The translations under genes were made by a program, and so were the position numbers. DNA of 64,000 nucleotides from Lysobacter daejeonensis GH1-9 (GTDB taxonomy: Bacteria; Pseudomonadota; Gammaproteobacteria; Xanthomonadales; Xanthomonadaceae), in contig NZ_AVPU01000006.1 in NCBI RefSeq assembly GCF_000768355.1, forward strand, positions 62,001 to 126,000, in the 5' to 3' direction. Each line of letters starts with the position of its first letter. Position 1 is the first letter of the stretch. The notes below the pieces were generated by a model that saw nothing but the letters and a program-made list of their open reading frames with translations, did no database searches and was not told where the DNA came from. This document shows, one piece after another, positions 1 through 8,253 of the stretch.

Positions 1-693
1 GGCGGCGGCGGTACGCCGGTCGACCCGGGCCCGACCCAGACCATCCGCGTGATGGTGGTGGCAACCAACGATGCGATCACCGCCTACGGCGGCGACATGC
101 AAGCGCTGGTGGAGCTGGCCGTGGCCGAGTCCAACCAGGGCTACGTGAACTCCAACGTGGGCATCAACATGGTGCTGGCCAACTATTCGACCACCACGTA
201 TGCCACGGCGGGCATGAGCACCGACCTCAGCCGTTTCCGCAGCACCACCGACGGCTACATGGACGGCATCCATGCCACCCGTGACGCGAATGCCGCTGAT
301 GTGGGCGTTCTGGTCAATAACGATGCCTCGTCGTGCGGCTTGGCATCGGGCATCGGCTCCACCGCCTCCACCGCGTTCGCCGTCGCCTATTGGGACTGCA
401 TCACCGGCTACTACAGCTTCGCGCACGAGGTGGGCCACCTGCAGTCGGCCCGCCATGACCCGGCCGCTGATCCGACCACCTCGCCGTACGCGTATGGCCA
501 CGGCTATCGCGCCCCGGACAACGGCTGGCGGACCGTCATGGCCTACAACTGCACCGGCGCCGGCTGCCCGCGCCTGAACTACTGGTCCAACCCGGCGGTG
601 ACCTACGGCGGCGTGCCGATGGGCACCTACGACAAGAGCCACAACCAGCGCGTGCTGGTGGAGACCAAGGCAACCGTCGCCGGCTTCCGCTGA
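1..693 (+). CDS. Secreted zinc metalloprotease (metzincin, M72-like), C-terminal part
   Basis: The reading frame is open from base 1, so the start and any signal or propeptide lie outside the window. The visible part opens with a Gly-rich linker (GGGGTPVDPGP) and continues as a compact catalytic domain. The motif HEVGHLQSARHD fits the metzincin pattern HExxHxxxxxHD, with Asp as third zinc ligand as in M72 peptidyl-Asp metallopeptidases and other bacterial reprolysin-like enzymes. The following VMAYNC fits the Met-turn. Several Cys residues suggest disulfides and an extracellular site of action. The protein ends about 80 residues after the zinc motif, with no further C-terminal domain. A strong terminator follows. 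Family assignment is by motif only; substrate unknown. Confidence 0.85.
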   Translation, partial: GGGGTPVDPGPTQTIRVMVVATNDAITAYGGDMQALVELAVAESNQGYVNSNVGINMVLANYSTTTYATAGMSTDLSRFRSTTDGYMDGIHATRDANAADVGVLVNNDASSCGLASGIGSTASTAFAVAYWDCITGYYSFAHEVGHLQSARHDPAADPTTSPYAYGHGYRAPDNGWRTVMAYNCTGAGCPRLNYWSNPAVTYGGVPMGTYDKSHNQRVLVETKATVAGFR

Positions 694-716
694 TCCAACC
701 ACCATCCGCTGTCCTG

Positions 717-750
717 GCGCCGCGCGGCTTACCCGCGCGGCGCTTCTGTT
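717..750 (+). terminator. Intrinsic terminator after the metalloprotease gene
   Basis: A perfect 11-bp stem (717-727 with 733-743, 5-nt loop) begins 24 bp after the stop codon and is followed by TTCTGTTT. Confidence 0.8.
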
Positions 751-809
751 TCCGCCGCGGTGAACGCCTTTTCTGGTGCAATCGCCCAGCCAGCGCGTCC
801 GCCAAGCAG

Positions 810-815
810 TAAAAT
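810..815 (+). promoter_or_regulatory. Candidate -10 element for ilvE
   Basis: TAAAAT stands out in GC-rich surroundings 29 bp before the chosen ilvE start. No convincing -35 was found at the expected spacing. Confidence 0.35.
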
Positions 816-843
816 GCCGCTTTTCGCCCACCGAGACGCTGGC

Positions 844-1764
844 ATGAGCATGCAATACCCTGAATGGATCTGGCACAACGGCGAGATCAAGCGTTGGGCC
901 GATGCCACCACCCACGTGATGGCGCATGCCCTGCACTACGGCTCCTCGGTATTCGAAGGCATCCGCTGCTACGAGACGCCCAACGGCCCGGCGATCTTCC
1001 GCCTGACCGACCACAACAAGCGCCTGTACGCCTCGGCCCGCATCTATGACATGCCGATGCCCTACGACCTGGCCACGCTCAACGCGGCCTGCCGCGAGGT
1101 CATCAAGAAAAACGACCTGACCAAGGCCTACCTGCGTCCGTTCGCCTACCGCGGCCTCGGTGGTTTTGGCCTCTCGGCCGACACCCCGGTGGAGATGTCG
1201 GTGGCTTCGTGGTTCATGGGCCCGTACCTGGGCGACGGCGCACTGGAAGCCGGCATCGACGCCTGCGTGTCCAGCTGGCAGCGCTTCGCGCCCAACACCA
1301 TCCCGGCCGGCGCCAAGGCCGGCGGCAACTACCTGTCGGGCCAGCTGATCGCGCGTGAGGCGCGTCGCCTGGGCTTCGGCGAAGGCATCGCGCTGGCCTC
1401 CACCGGCCTGCTGAGCGAAGGCGCCGGCGAGAACCTGTTCCTGGTGTTCGATGGCGCGCTGCACACCACGCCGGTCAGCGCCGCGCTGCTCAACGGCATC
1501 ACCCGCAATACCATCATCACCCTGGCCAAGGATGCCGGCATCGAGGTGGTGGAGCGCGACATGCCGCGCGAGTACCTGTACCTGTGCGACGAGCTGTTCA
1601 TGTGCGGCACCGCCGCCGAGATCACCCCGATCCGCTCGGTCGACGGCCGCCAGGTCGGCGCCGGCCACGCCGGCCCGGTCACCCGTCGCATCCAGGAACT
1701 GTTCTTCGGCCTGTTCGACGGCCGCACGGCCGACAAGCACGGCTGGCTGGAAATGCTGGACTGA
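844..1764 (+). CDS. ilvE: Branched-chain amino acid aminotransferase
   Basis: PLP-dependent fold-type IV transaminase that interconverts Leu, Ile and Val with their 2-oxo acids in the cytoplasm. The start at 844 gives 306 residues, the usual IlvE length, and places the conserved N-terminus (WIWHNGEIKRW, then HALHYGSSVFEGIR) at once. A longer in-frame GTG start at 760 would add an unconserved leader, and ATG 850 is also possible. The PLP-binding Lys is residue 158 in AGAKAGGNY. The C-terminal part has SEGAGENLF and the phosphate-binding CGTAAEITPI. The gene appears monocistronic: terminator hairpins follow and a convergent two-component operon lies beyond. Confidence 0.95.
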   Translation: MSMQYPEWIWHNGEIKRWADATTHVMAHALHYGSSVFEGIRCYETPNGPAIFRLTDHNKRLYASARIYDMPMPYDLATLNAACREVIKKNDLTKAYLRPFAYRGLGGFGLSADTPVEMSVASWFMGPYLGDGALEAGIDACVSSWQRFAPNTIPAGAKAGGNYLSGQLIAREARRLGFGEGIALASTGLLSEGAGENLFLVFDGALHTTPVSAALLNGITRNTIITLAKDAGIEVVERDMPREYLYLCDELFMCGTAAEITPIRSVDGRQVGAGHAGPVTRRIQELFFGLFDGRTADKHGWLEMLD

Positions 1765-1769
1765 GGCAC

Positions 1770-1799
1770 CCGGGAGGTCGCCCGCACGGCACCTCCCGG
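1770..1799. terminator. Hairpin between convergent ilvE and histidine kinase genes
   Basis: 9-bp perfect stem (1770-1778 with 1791-1799) directly after the ilvE stop. It has no U-tract and probably acts together with the next hairpin. Confidence 0.5.
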
Positions 1800-1834
1800 C
1801 TGGTCGGTCACATCGAAGGACGCGCTCGACCCGC

Positions 1835-1870
1835 AACGCCGCCGGTGACCCCGGCGGCGTTGCCGTTTCC
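1835..1870. terminator. Bidirectional intrinsic terminator between ilvE and the kinase gene
   Basis: Perfect 11-bp stem AACGCCGCCGG (1835-1845) with its complement at 1851-1861, 5-nt loop, followed by TGCCGTTTCC. It lies between two convergent genes. Confidence 0.7.
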
Positions 1871-1875
1871 GCCCC

Positions 1876-3207
1876 TCAGCGCACGAAGGTCAGGGTCGCG
1901 ACCACACCCCGCTCTTCGCCCGGGCGCACGCTGACGTTCCAGCCGTACAGGTCGCAGAGCCGACGCACGATCGACAGGCCGATGCCGCCGCCCTGCGAGT
2001 GCCCGGCATGGGTGCCGCGGTAGCCGCGTTGGAACAGCTTGGCGGCATCCTCCGCGCTCAGCCCCGGCCCGGAGTCGGCCACCTCCACCGCGTGGCCATG
2101 GAACCGCACCACGACCTCGCCACTGGGCGTGTACTTCACCGCATTGCCGATGAGGTTGCCCAAGGCCACGGCGACTGCCGCCTCGGGCGCATCCACCACC
2201 AAACCGCGCTCGCCCTCAAGCCGCAGTTCCAGCGCCTTGCCGCCCAACTGCGTGCGATGCACATCCAGCAACTGCTCCGCCTGGCGCGCCACATCGGTGG
2301 CGCCGTGGCCACGCTCGTTGCGCGACAACAGCAACAGTGCGCTGATCAGGTCGGTGCACTGCTGCTCGGCGCGCTGGATGCGCTGCAGGCGGCCGCGGGT
2401 CTTGTCATCCAGCTCCGGCTTGGACAGCAGCAGTTCCACCGCGCCACGGATCACGGCGAGCGGCGTGCGCAGTTCATGGCTGACGTCGGCGTTGAACTCG
2501 CGGTCGCGCTGCACCACCTCGGTCAGCCGCTCGGCGTAGTCGTCCAGCGCGGCGGCCAGCTGGCCCACCTCGTCGTCGGGGAAGTGGCTGGCCAGCGCTT
2601 CGGCCTGCGCGGTGCGGCCGGAACGCTTCAGCCGCGTCGCCAACTCCGATACCGGGCTCATCACCCGCGAGGCCGACCACCAGCCCACCAGCAGCGACAG
2701 CAGGGTGAACACCACGACCGAACTGTAGATGGCCCGATTGAACTGCATCTCGCCGCGCATCGACTGGGTCATGTCGTAGGCGAGGAAGAACCATTCGTCC
2801 GGCGTCTTGCGCACTGCCAGCTTGTAGGCAAACGGGCTGCCGTCCGGGTTGATGCCGGTGATGCTGTGGATGCCGTCGCCCAGTTCGTACCAGTCGGGCT
2901 GCTCCAGGCGCAGCGCCTCGAAGTTCTCGCGCTTCACCACGCGGCCCAGCATCTGCTGCACGCCAAACTCGGGCTTCTGGTCGGGCTTGGCAAAGTACTG
3001 GCGCGCGTACTCGTCGATGTTGCGGTTCATCACGTCTTCGACCAGCGTGTTCTCGACCCTCGTGCGGGTCCAGTTGGTCGCGAACGCGAACAGCATCGTC
3101 AGCCCGAAGCCGAGCAGGACGAAGCCGAGGATGATGCGGCTGCGCAGCCGCCTGCGGTAGCGCCGCCGATGGCGACGCGGCGCGGGAGCCGGGTCAGCTG
3201 GCGCCAT
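1876..3207 (-). CDS. Two-component sensor histidine kinase
   Basis: Inner-membrane sensor kinase of 443 residues. After a short Arg-rich cytoplasmic N-terminus comes TM1 (about 25-45), a periplasmic sensor domain of some 115 residues (about 46-160), TM2 (about 162-180) and a HAMP linker. The HisKA motif is VSHELRTPL with phospho-acceptor His244. HATPase boxes follow: N-box NLIGNAVKYTP, G1 DSGPGLS, G2 GGGIGLSIVRRL. The gene overlaps the upstream response regulator by 14 bp, so the pair is translationally coupled. The periplasmic domain was not matched to a named sensor family, so the signal is unknown. Confidence 0.9.
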   Translation of the reverse strand: MAPADPAPAPRRHRRRYRRRLRSRIILGFVLLGFGLTMLFAFATNWTRTRVENTLVEDVMNRNIDEYARQYFAKPDQKPEFGVQQMLGRVVKRENFEALRLEQPDWYELGDGIHSITGINPDGSPFAYKLAVRKTPDEWFFLAYDMTQSMRGEMQFNRAIYSSVVVFTLLSLLVGWWSASRVMSPVSELATRLKRSGRTAQAEALASHFPDDEVGQLAAALDDYAERLTEVVQRDREFNADVSHELRTPLAVIRGAVELLLSKPELDDKTRGRLQRIQRAEQQCTDLISALLLLSRNERGHGATDVARQAEQLLDVHRTQLGGKALELRLEGERGLVVDAPEAAVAVALGNLIGNAVKYTPSGEVVVRFHGHAVEVADSGPGLSAEDAAKLFQRGYRGTHAGHSQGGGIGLSIVRRLCDLYGWNVSVRPGEERGVVATLTFVR

Positions 3208-3877
3208 CGGGTGGGGCGATGCGGTAGCCGATACCGTGGCGGGTCTGGATCATGTGCTCGCCGAAGGGCTTGTCCAGCACCGCGCGCAGGCCGTGGATGT
3301 GCACGCGCAGGCTGTCCGAGTCGGGCAGCTCCTCGCCCCACACCCGCGTCTCCAGCTCCTGCCGGGTGACCACCGCCGGCGACGCCTCCATCAGCGCCTG
3401 CAGGATCTTCAGCGCCGTCGGGTTGAGCTGCAGCAGCTTGCCCTGGCGCCGCACTTCCAGCGTGTCCAGGTTGTATTCCAGGTCGCCCACGTTCAGCACG
3501 CGGGTCTGCACGCCGCGCCCGCGGCGCGCCAGCGCGTTGAGGCGGACTTCCACCTCCTGCAGCGCGAAGGGCTTGATCAGGTAATCGTCCGCGCCGGAAT
3601 CGAAGCCTGCCAGCTTGTTGTCCAGGCTGTCGCGCGCGGTCAGCATCAGCACCGGCGTCTGCTTGCGCGCCTCGTTGCGCAGCTTGCGGCACACCTCCAG
3701 GCCATCGAGGCCCGGCAGGTTGAGGTCGAGCACGATGGCGTCGAACTCGTGCACCACGGCCAGGTGCAGTCCGGTGATGCCGTCGGCCGCAAAGTCCACG
3801 GTGTGCCCGCGGTCCTCGAGGAAGTCGCCAAGGTTGGCGGCAATGTCCTGGTTGTCTTCAATGACTAGGATGCGCAT
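3194..3877 (-). CDS. OmpR/PhoP-type response regulator
   Basis: 227-residue DNA-binding regulator partnered with the overlapping kinase. The receiver domain (1-120) begins MRILVIEDNQD with the acidic pocket, has phospho-acceptor Asp in IVLDLNLPG and the signalling Lys in LIKPF. The C-terminal winged helix (about 130-225) has the OmpR signature ending HMIQTRHGIGYRI. The start at 3877 was chosen because AGGA lies 8 nt upstream and the conserved receiver begins there. An in-frame ATG at 3901 would add eight unconserved residues. No symbol is assigned; ColR, PhoP and QseB families look alike at this level. Confidence 0.9.
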   Translation of the reverse strand: MRILVIEDNQDIAANLGDFLEDRGHTVDFAADGITGLHLAVVHEFDAIVLDLNLPGLDGLEVCRKLRNEARKQTPVLMLTARDSLDNKLAGFDSGADDYLIKPFALQEVEVRLNALARRGRGVQTRVLNVGDLEYNLDTLEVRRQGKLLQLNPTALKILQALMEASPAVVTRQELETRVWGEELPDSDSLRVHIHGLRAVLDKPFGEHMIQTRHGIGYRIAPPDGAS

Positions 3878-4055
3878 CGAGTCGTCCTGTAGGTGGGTCA
3901 TTCGACCGCGTTGCCGCGCCCGGGTTCCGATCACCGCGATGGCAATGTCGCCATCGTGCGACACGATTCTGCCAGAGTGTCCGTCAGTATCCGCTTCATG
4001 CGCGCTGCACCGGTATACGTTGCAGTGGAAATGGTGCAATCGGCAAGCGGTGTGC

Positions 4056-4097
4056 GCAGGAAAACAAAGACCCAGACGTGGGATCGCCACGCCTGGG
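4056..4097 (-). terminator. Intrinsic terminator of the rimK operon, distal
   Basis: 11-bp stem with one mismatch (4071-4081 with 4087-4097, loop GATCG). On the minus strand it is followed by TCTTTGTTTTCC, about 145 bp past the rimK stop. Confidence 0.7.
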
Positions 4098-4189
4098 CCA
4101 AAAGGTGTTGCCCCGATACCGAAGCGCGCTGTCCCGGGTCATACCTGACGCGGAGAGGCAAAGCTGCGGCAGGGATGAGCGTACTCAGG

Positions 4190-4216
4190 AAGCGATTAAA
4201 GCGCCGTTAAAACGGC
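4190..4216 (-). terminator. Short hairpin just downstream of rimK
   Basis: GCCGTT/AACGGC (4203-4208 and 4211-4216). On the minus strand it is followed by GCTTTAATC, 25 bp after the rimK stop. Weak alone; a partner of the distal terminator. Confidence 0.45.
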
Positions 4217-4240
4217 ATGACCGCCTTCGCTGCAAGGCCG

Positions 4241-5245
4241 TCAGGCGCGCCGGGCCCGCCTGGCGCGCTTGGACGCACCAGGCGTCGATAATCGCCCATT
4301 TTCTTCTAAAATGCTGTCTTCGACTGATAACTTAGACTTCTGCGCCTTGGTTCGCGTCGACCGCATTATTGTCGCAACGGACTGCGAGACGTAATCCACT
4401 ACCGCCCCGGCCACATCCACCCCGGACGCCTCCTCGATGCCCTCCAAGCCCGGCGAGGCGTTGACCTCCAGCACCAGCGGACCACGCGCGGAGCGGATCA
4501 GGTCGACGCCGGCGACGCCCAACCCCAACGACTGGGCGGCACGAATTGCGGTCTCCTGCTCCATGGCGGTCGGCTTGACGCCCTTGGCCTGGCCGCCGCG
4601 ATGCAGGTTGGAGCGGAAGTCGCCCTTGGGCGCCTGGCGCTTCATCGCCGCCACCACCCGGTCGCCGACCACGAAGCAGCGCAGGTCCGCGCCCTTCGCC
4701 TCGGCGATGAACTCCTGCACCACGAACTGCGCGTATAGCCCGCGCAACGCCTCGATCACCCCGCGCGAGGCCGAGAGCTTCTCGGTCAGCATCACCCCTG
4801 CCCCCTGGCTGCCCTCGTTGAGCTTGATCACGTGCGGCGGCGGCCCGAGCATCGACAGCAGGTCAACGGTGTCGTCCGGGTTGTCGCCAAACACGGTCGC
4901 CGGCAGGCCGATGCCCTGCGCCGCCAGCAACTGGTGGCTGCGCAGCTTGTCGCGCGCGCGCAGCACGGCGTCGGACGGGTTGGGCGTCCAGGTGCCCATC
5001 AGCTCGAACTGACGCAGCACGGCCGAGCCATAGCGGGTCACGGACGCGCCCACGCGCGGGATCACCGCGTCGATGCCACGCAGCTCGCGGCCCTTGTAAT
5101 GCATGTGGAAACCGTCGCTGGCGATGCGCATATAGCAGCGCAGCGGATCCAGCACTCGCACGGTGTGGCCGCGATCGCGCGCCGCCTCGACCAGCCGCCG
5201 GGTGGAGTAGAGCTTGGTGTTGCGCGAGAGGATCGCGAGCTTCAT
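4241..5245 (-). CDS. rimK: RimK-type ATP-grasp ligase
   Basis: ATP-grasp ligase of 334 residues. RimK adds glutamate to the C-terminus of ribosomal protein S6, and family members make other amino-acid or poly-glutamate linkages. The N-terminal domain begins [21 protein letters not shown] marks the preATP-grasp region; the ATP-grasp fold shows [13 protein letters not shown] and the metal-binding [15 protein letters not shown]. The C-terminal 40 residues are a very basic tail ([10 protein letters not shown]), longer than in E. coli RimK. The start codon overlaps the stop of the zinc-protease gene by 4 bp (ATGA), so the two are coupled. In related genomes the pairing suggests ligation plus processing of S6 or another tail. 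Confidence 0.9.
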   Translation of the reverse strand: MKLAILSRNTKLYSTRRLVEAARDRGHTVRVLDPLRCYMRIASDGFHMHYKGRELRGIDAVIPRVGASVTRYGSAVLRQFELMGTWTPNPSDAVLRARDKLRSHQLLAAQGIGLPATVFGDNPDDTVDLLSMLGPPPHVIKLNEGSQGAGVMLTEKLSASRGVIEALRGLYAQFVVQEFIAEAKGADLRCFVVGDRVVAAMKRQAPKGDFRSNLHRGGQAKGVKPTAMEQETAIRAAQSLGLGVAGVDLIRSARGPLVLEVNASPGLEGIEEASGVDVAGAVVDYVSQSVATIMRSTRTKAQKSKLSVEDSILEENGRLSTPGASKRARRARRA

Positions 5246-5718
5246 GACAACGGCATCCCGGGGAACATTGAAGACGGCGCAGCGACAGGGCGCGCCCGCC
5301 CGTGGAGGAAAGAACGCGCCGGATCGACGGTGAACGCGCGCGCCATCGCGGTCCGGCCGAGCAGCATTGGGAACAGCATGCCGTGGCGGTCGGCGAGGTT
5401 CATCTCGATCTCGCGCTCGATGCCGCCCAGCACCAGTGTCGTACGCAGGAAGGCCCGCAAGGTGCGATGCCCACCGGAATCAGTGACCGGCCGCTCGTCC
5501 CAGATCGGCGCGGCGACTTCGACCGCCGCCTGCCCCGGCGCCCCGGGACTTACCCGGAAACCCACCCACGGCACGCCCTGCTCACGGAACCGCCATTGCG
5601 CATCCACGTGCAACGCCGAGGTGCGCGCGCCCGAGTCCACCTTGGCCCGCACCGCGTCGATGCCCAGCCCCGGCAGCGACACCCATTCCCGCCACCCCAG
5701 CACGACCGTCGTTCCCAT
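5242..5718 (-). CDS. Retropepsin-like 'ATP-dependent zinc protease' (RimB-like)
   Basis: 158-residue aspartic-protease-fold protein of the family that accompanies rimK. The catalytic signature is [11 protein letters not shown], the D-S/T-G motif of single-domain retropepsins, followed by the second strand typical of this family ([19 protein letters not shown]) and the flap-like [12 protein letters not shown]. The start at 5718 was chosen for GGGAGG four bases upstream; ATG 5733 is an alternative. The name 'ATP-dependent zinc protease' is historical, and the residues visible here indicate an aspartyl protease. It is the first gene of the rimK operon. Function in modifying RimK products is inferred from conserved pairing. 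Confidence 0.8.
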   Translation of the reverse strand: MGTTVVLGWREWVSLPGLGIDAVRAKVDSGARTSALHVDAQWRFREQGVPWVGFRVSPGAPGQAAVEVAAPIWDERPVTDSGGHRTLRAFLRTTLVLGGIEREIEMNLADRHGMLFPMLLGRTAMARAFTVDPARSFLHGRARPVAAPSSMFPGMPLS

Positions 5719-5835
5719 GGCGCCTCCCAGCATCGTCCGACCACGCCATCCAGCATCCCGCCGCATGAATACACTGCGATGAATCCAATGCGTCCGGCCC
5801 GCATCGCCAGGCGCGGCGCGCCGCTGCCTGCAAAC

Positions 5836-5874
5836 CAAAAACGGCGGTCAACCCCGAAGGAGCTGACCGCCGTT
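5836..5874 (-). terminator. Intrinsic terminator of the tRNA-Gly gene
   Basis: On the minus strand a perfect 11-bp stem (5864-5874 with 5840-5850) runs into a five-T tract (A5 on the plus strand, 5837-5841). It starts 5 bp from the mature tRNA 3' end. Confidence 0.9.
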
Positions 5875-5879
5875 GGATC

Positions 5880-5953
5880 TGGAGCGGGTGATGGGAATCG
5901 AACCCACGCTAGCAGCTTGGGAAGCTGCAGTTCTACCATTGAACTACACCCGC
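5880..5953 (-). tRNA. glyU: tRNA-Gly, anticodon CCC
   Basis: On the minus strand the sequence folds as a complete 74-nt cloverleaf: acceptor GCGGGTG...CACCCGC, D-arm with GTTCAATGGTAGAAC, anticodon stem GCAGC/GCTGC around loop TTCCCAA, T-loop GGTTCGATTCC, and an encoded CCA 3' end. The seven-base loop puts CCC at positions 34-36, so it reads GGG codons. It closely resembles E. coli glyU. A sigma70-like promoter and a strong terminator flank it, so it is probably an independent unit. Confidence 0.97.
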
Positions 5954-5962
5954 GACACGACA

Positions 5963-5992
5963 AGTCTATGCCGCGGGCCACGCGCTTGGCAA
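5963..5992 (-). promoter_or_regulatory. Sigma70-type promoter of tRNA-Gly
   Basis: On the minus strand: -35 TTGCCA (5992-5987), 18-bp spacer, -10 TAGACT (5968-5963), then 9 nt to the first tRNA base. The spacing and position fit a tRNA promoter. Confidence 0.65.
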
Positions 5993-6019
5993 CGCGGCGC
6001 CCAGCTCGCGGGCGCCGCG
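5993..6019 (-). terminator. Hairpin terminator of the GDSL autotransporter gene
   Basis: Perfect 10-bp GC stem (5993-6002 with 6010-6019) 8 bp past the stop codon. There is no real U-tract (TTGCCAAG follows and is also the tRNA -35). Confidence 0.55.
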
Positions 6020-6026
6020 CAAGGGC

Positions 6027-7847
6027 TTAGAAGCCCATGCCCACCGAAGCGAACACGGTGGCGTGGTTGCCGCCTTCCTGACCCACGGTGAGGCTGGTAC
6101 CGACGTTGGCATCCATGCCCAGCAGCTGCGTGCGCGCACCGAAGGTCAGCGTGCCGTAGGACTGGTCAAAGCTGTGGCCCGGCACCGCGTACGGCAGCGT
6201 GTTCGGCATCGACTGCAACTGCGCGAAGGCCTGCGCCGGCGCGTCCTCGAACTCCTTGTCCCAAGTGACGCGCGCGTAGGGCTTCAGGTGCTCGTGGATG
6301 GTGCCGCTGACCTGCCAGCCGGCCGAGCCGATCAGCGAGTCGAAGCTCTGCTCCGGATAGGCGAGCGAGGTCGACAGCGCCGCGTCGTTTTCCGCGAATG
6401 CGTCGATCTCGATCTTCTGCGACAGCACCGCGATCACCGGACCGTGGCGCAGCGAACCTTCGCCGAACTCCCAACCGGCGCTGGCGCCGAAGCTGATGTT
6501 GCTGCCGTCGACCGAGGCCGAATGGGTGCGGGTCACCGGACCGAGGACCACGTCGCGGTCGGTGTCGAAGCCCAGCTGGGTGTAGCTGGCCTGCGCGTTG
6601 GCCCACAGGCCGCCGTCGGCCTTCCAGCCGATGAAGCCGCCGAGGCTGGCGTCGGACTGGTCGAAGCTACCGCCACTACGGCCCCAATCCTGCGCCTGCT
6701 GGCCGTAGCCACCGAACGCGCCGAACACCACGTTGCCGCGGGTCCAGTTGGCGCCCACGCTCAGGGTCGGGCCGGCACCGTCGTAGGTGTCGCCTTCGCC
6801 GTATCGCTGGAAGTCACCGCGCACGTCGGCCCACCAGCGCATGCCGTCGGCTTCAGCCGGCACCAGCTGCGCGGCGACGCGCTCGGCGCGCGCACGGCCG
6901 ACCACCGAGGCGGCGTTGGGCAGCAGCGCCATCTGGCGGGGGCCTTCGATCACCGACACCACGTACTGCGACAGCATCTGGTGGGTGCGGGTGGTCGGGT
7001 GCACGCCGTCGGCGAACAGGTAGGTGTTGGGCGCATCCGGCGTGACCAGGCTGGTGGGGTTGCAGGTCAGCGAGTTCGCGGTGATCTGCGGCTGGCAGGC
7101 GGTGCCCGTGATGTTGGTGAAACCATAGGTGCCCGGCGACGCCATGATCTCGCGCAGCAGGTTGAAGGTGTCGATCGGGATCACGCGCAGACCATTGCTG
7201 GCGAGGCCGCCAAACAGTGCGTTGTTGTACGAGGTGGACAGCGCAGTACCGCTGGCCTGCGCGCCCGGGCCCTGGGCGCGGAAGGCCGGGGTCGCACCCA
7301 GGTCGGGCACGGTCGGCACCAGGATGTACTGCGCGCCAGCGCCGGTCAGACGGGCGACGATGCCGATCTCCGCGCCCACGGCCGCGGCGATGGTGGTCTG
7401 CGGATCCGCGCCGGCATTGGTGATGGCGAACAGGTCGTTGGCGCCACCCCACACCGTGTACAGCGCGCCGGCATCGGCGCGACCGCCGGTGGCGGTGAGG
7501 TAATTGTTGACCTGCGTCGCCAGCGAGGGAATCGGGCCCAGCGCACCGGTGGAATTGACGCCCACGCGCGCGCCGCCGGCGGCGTAATTGGTGCCGGTCT
7601 GGCCATTGCCGTTGGCGGAGGCGGTCGTGCCGTAGTAGTCCGCCACATGCTGCGCCCACACGTAACCCGGGTTGGTGGTGAACTGGCCGGTCACGGCGCG
7701 CACGCTGGCGGGCAACAGCGGGCGGAAATAGCCTGCATCGGTCAGGCTGTCACCGAAAAACACGGTCTGGGTGAAGGTCTGGGCGAAAGCAGGAGCGGCG
7801 GCCAGCAGGAGCGCGGCAGCCAGGGCGGTACGGACAGGCTTCTTCAT
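6027..7847 (-). CDS. GDSL-type autotransporter esterase/lipase
   Basis: 606-residue surface esterase of the EstA type (type Va secretion). A signal peptide (MKKPVRTALAAALLLAAAPAFA) is followed directly by the GDSL passenger: block I FFGDSLTDAG with the nucleophile Ser, block III WGGANDLF, and block V FADGVHPTTRTH with the catalytic Asp and His. The passenger runs to about residue 320. The rest is a 12-strand autotransporter beta-barrel ending in an aromatic residue (FASVGMGF), the BAM recognition signal. The passenger should therefore be displayed on the outer membrane and hydrolyse short acyl esters or lipids. GGGGA lies just upstream of the start, inside a perfect palindrome. Confidence 0.93.
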   Translation of the reverse strand: MKKPVRTALAAALLLAAAPAFAQTFTQTVFFGDSLTDAGYFRPLLPASVRAVTGQFTTNPGYVWAQHVADYYGTTASANGNGQTGTNYAAGGARVGVNSTGALGPIPSLATQVNNYLTATGGRADAGALYTVWGGANDLFAITNAGADPQTTIAAAVGAEIGIVARLTGAGAQYILVPTVPDLGATPAFRAQGPGAQASGTALSTSYNNALFGGLASNGLRVIPIDTFNLLREIMASPGTYGFTNITGTACQPQITANSLTCNPTSLVTPDAPNTYLFADGVHPTTRTHQMLSQYVVSVIEGPRQMALLPNAASVVGRARAERVAAQLVPAEADGMRWWADVRGDFQRYGEGDTYDGAGPTLSVGANWTRGNVVFGAFGGYGQQAQDWGRSGGSFDQSDASLGGFIGWKADGGLWANAQASYTQLGFDTDRDVVLGPVTRTHSASVDGSNISFGASAGWEFGEGSLRHGPVIAVLSQKIEIDAFAENDAALSTSLAYPEQSFDSLIGSAGWQVSGTIHEHLKPYARVTWDKEFEDAPAQAFAQLQSMPNTLPYAVPGHSFDQSYGTLTFGARTQLLGMDANVGTSLTVGQEGGNHATVFASVGMGF

Positions 7848-7848
7848 T

Positions 7849-7863
7849 CAATTCCCCGAATTG
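7849..7863. promoter_or_regulatory. Palindrome over the ribosome binding site of the GDSL gene
   Basis: CAATTC-CCC-GAATTG is a perfect 6-3-6 inverted repeat. It begins one base upstream of the start codon and contains the GGGGA Shine-Dalgarno sequence of the minus-strand gene. It could be an operator or an RBS-sequestering hairpin. Confidence 0.35.
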
Positions 7864-8052
7864 GTGTTGAGGTGTAACTGACGATCGTTGCCACGCGACG
7901 GAATCCCCACCGTACCCGCGCGGATGGCGCATCGAAACATGTCCCCGGTCACGGAACAAGGTGCACCGCGACATTTCCTTAACATTCCGCACCTCCATCG
8001 GCCCGACGGACCTTCACTGGCCCTGCCACGGACAAGCGACGACAATGCGCGG

Positions 8053-8253
8053 ATGGATATCCTCTTGAACGGTGAGCCGCGCGCGCTGACGGCGCCCGCC
8101 TCGGTGCTGCAGCTGTTGCAGGCCGAAGGGCTGGAAAACCGCCGCGTGGCGGTCGAAGTGAATGGCGAGATCGTGCCGCGCAGCCGCCACGCCGAGTGGA
8201 CGCTGGCTACGGGTGATCGCGTGGAGATCGTGCACGCACTCGGCGGCGGCTGA
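8053..8253 (+). CDS. thiS: Sulfur carrier protein ThiS
   Basis: 66-residue ubiquitin-fold sulfur carrier for the thiazole half of thiamine. It starts MDILLNGEPRAL and ends in the obligatory Gly-Gly (HALGGG), which is adenylated by ThiF/MoeB and converted to thiocarboxylate. The ATG at 8053 is the only start that yields a ThiS-sized product. The Shine-Dalgarno is weak. It is followed, unusually, by a 351-bp gap before thiG, whereas thiS and thiG are normally adjacent. Confidence 0.93.
   Translation: MDILLNGEPRALTAPASVLQLLQAEGLENRRVAVEVNGEIVPRSRHAEWTLATGDRVEIVHALGGG

Larger units (their letters stand above)
3878..4240. other. Gene-free stretch between the response regulator and rimK
   Basis: No credible gene. 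It holds the promoter/leader side of the two-component operon, including inverted repeats CGATGGC/GCCATCG (3937-3943 and 3950-3956) and TTGCA/TGCAA (4020-4024 and 4035-4039), and the terminators of the rimK operon. The repeats may be autoregulatory sites but match no consensus I recognise. Confidence 0.5.

Noticed and set aside
6063-7877. 604-codon plus-strand ORF
   Set aside because: Shadow of the GDSL autotransporter, whose signal peptide, GDSL blocks and barrel are unmistakable.
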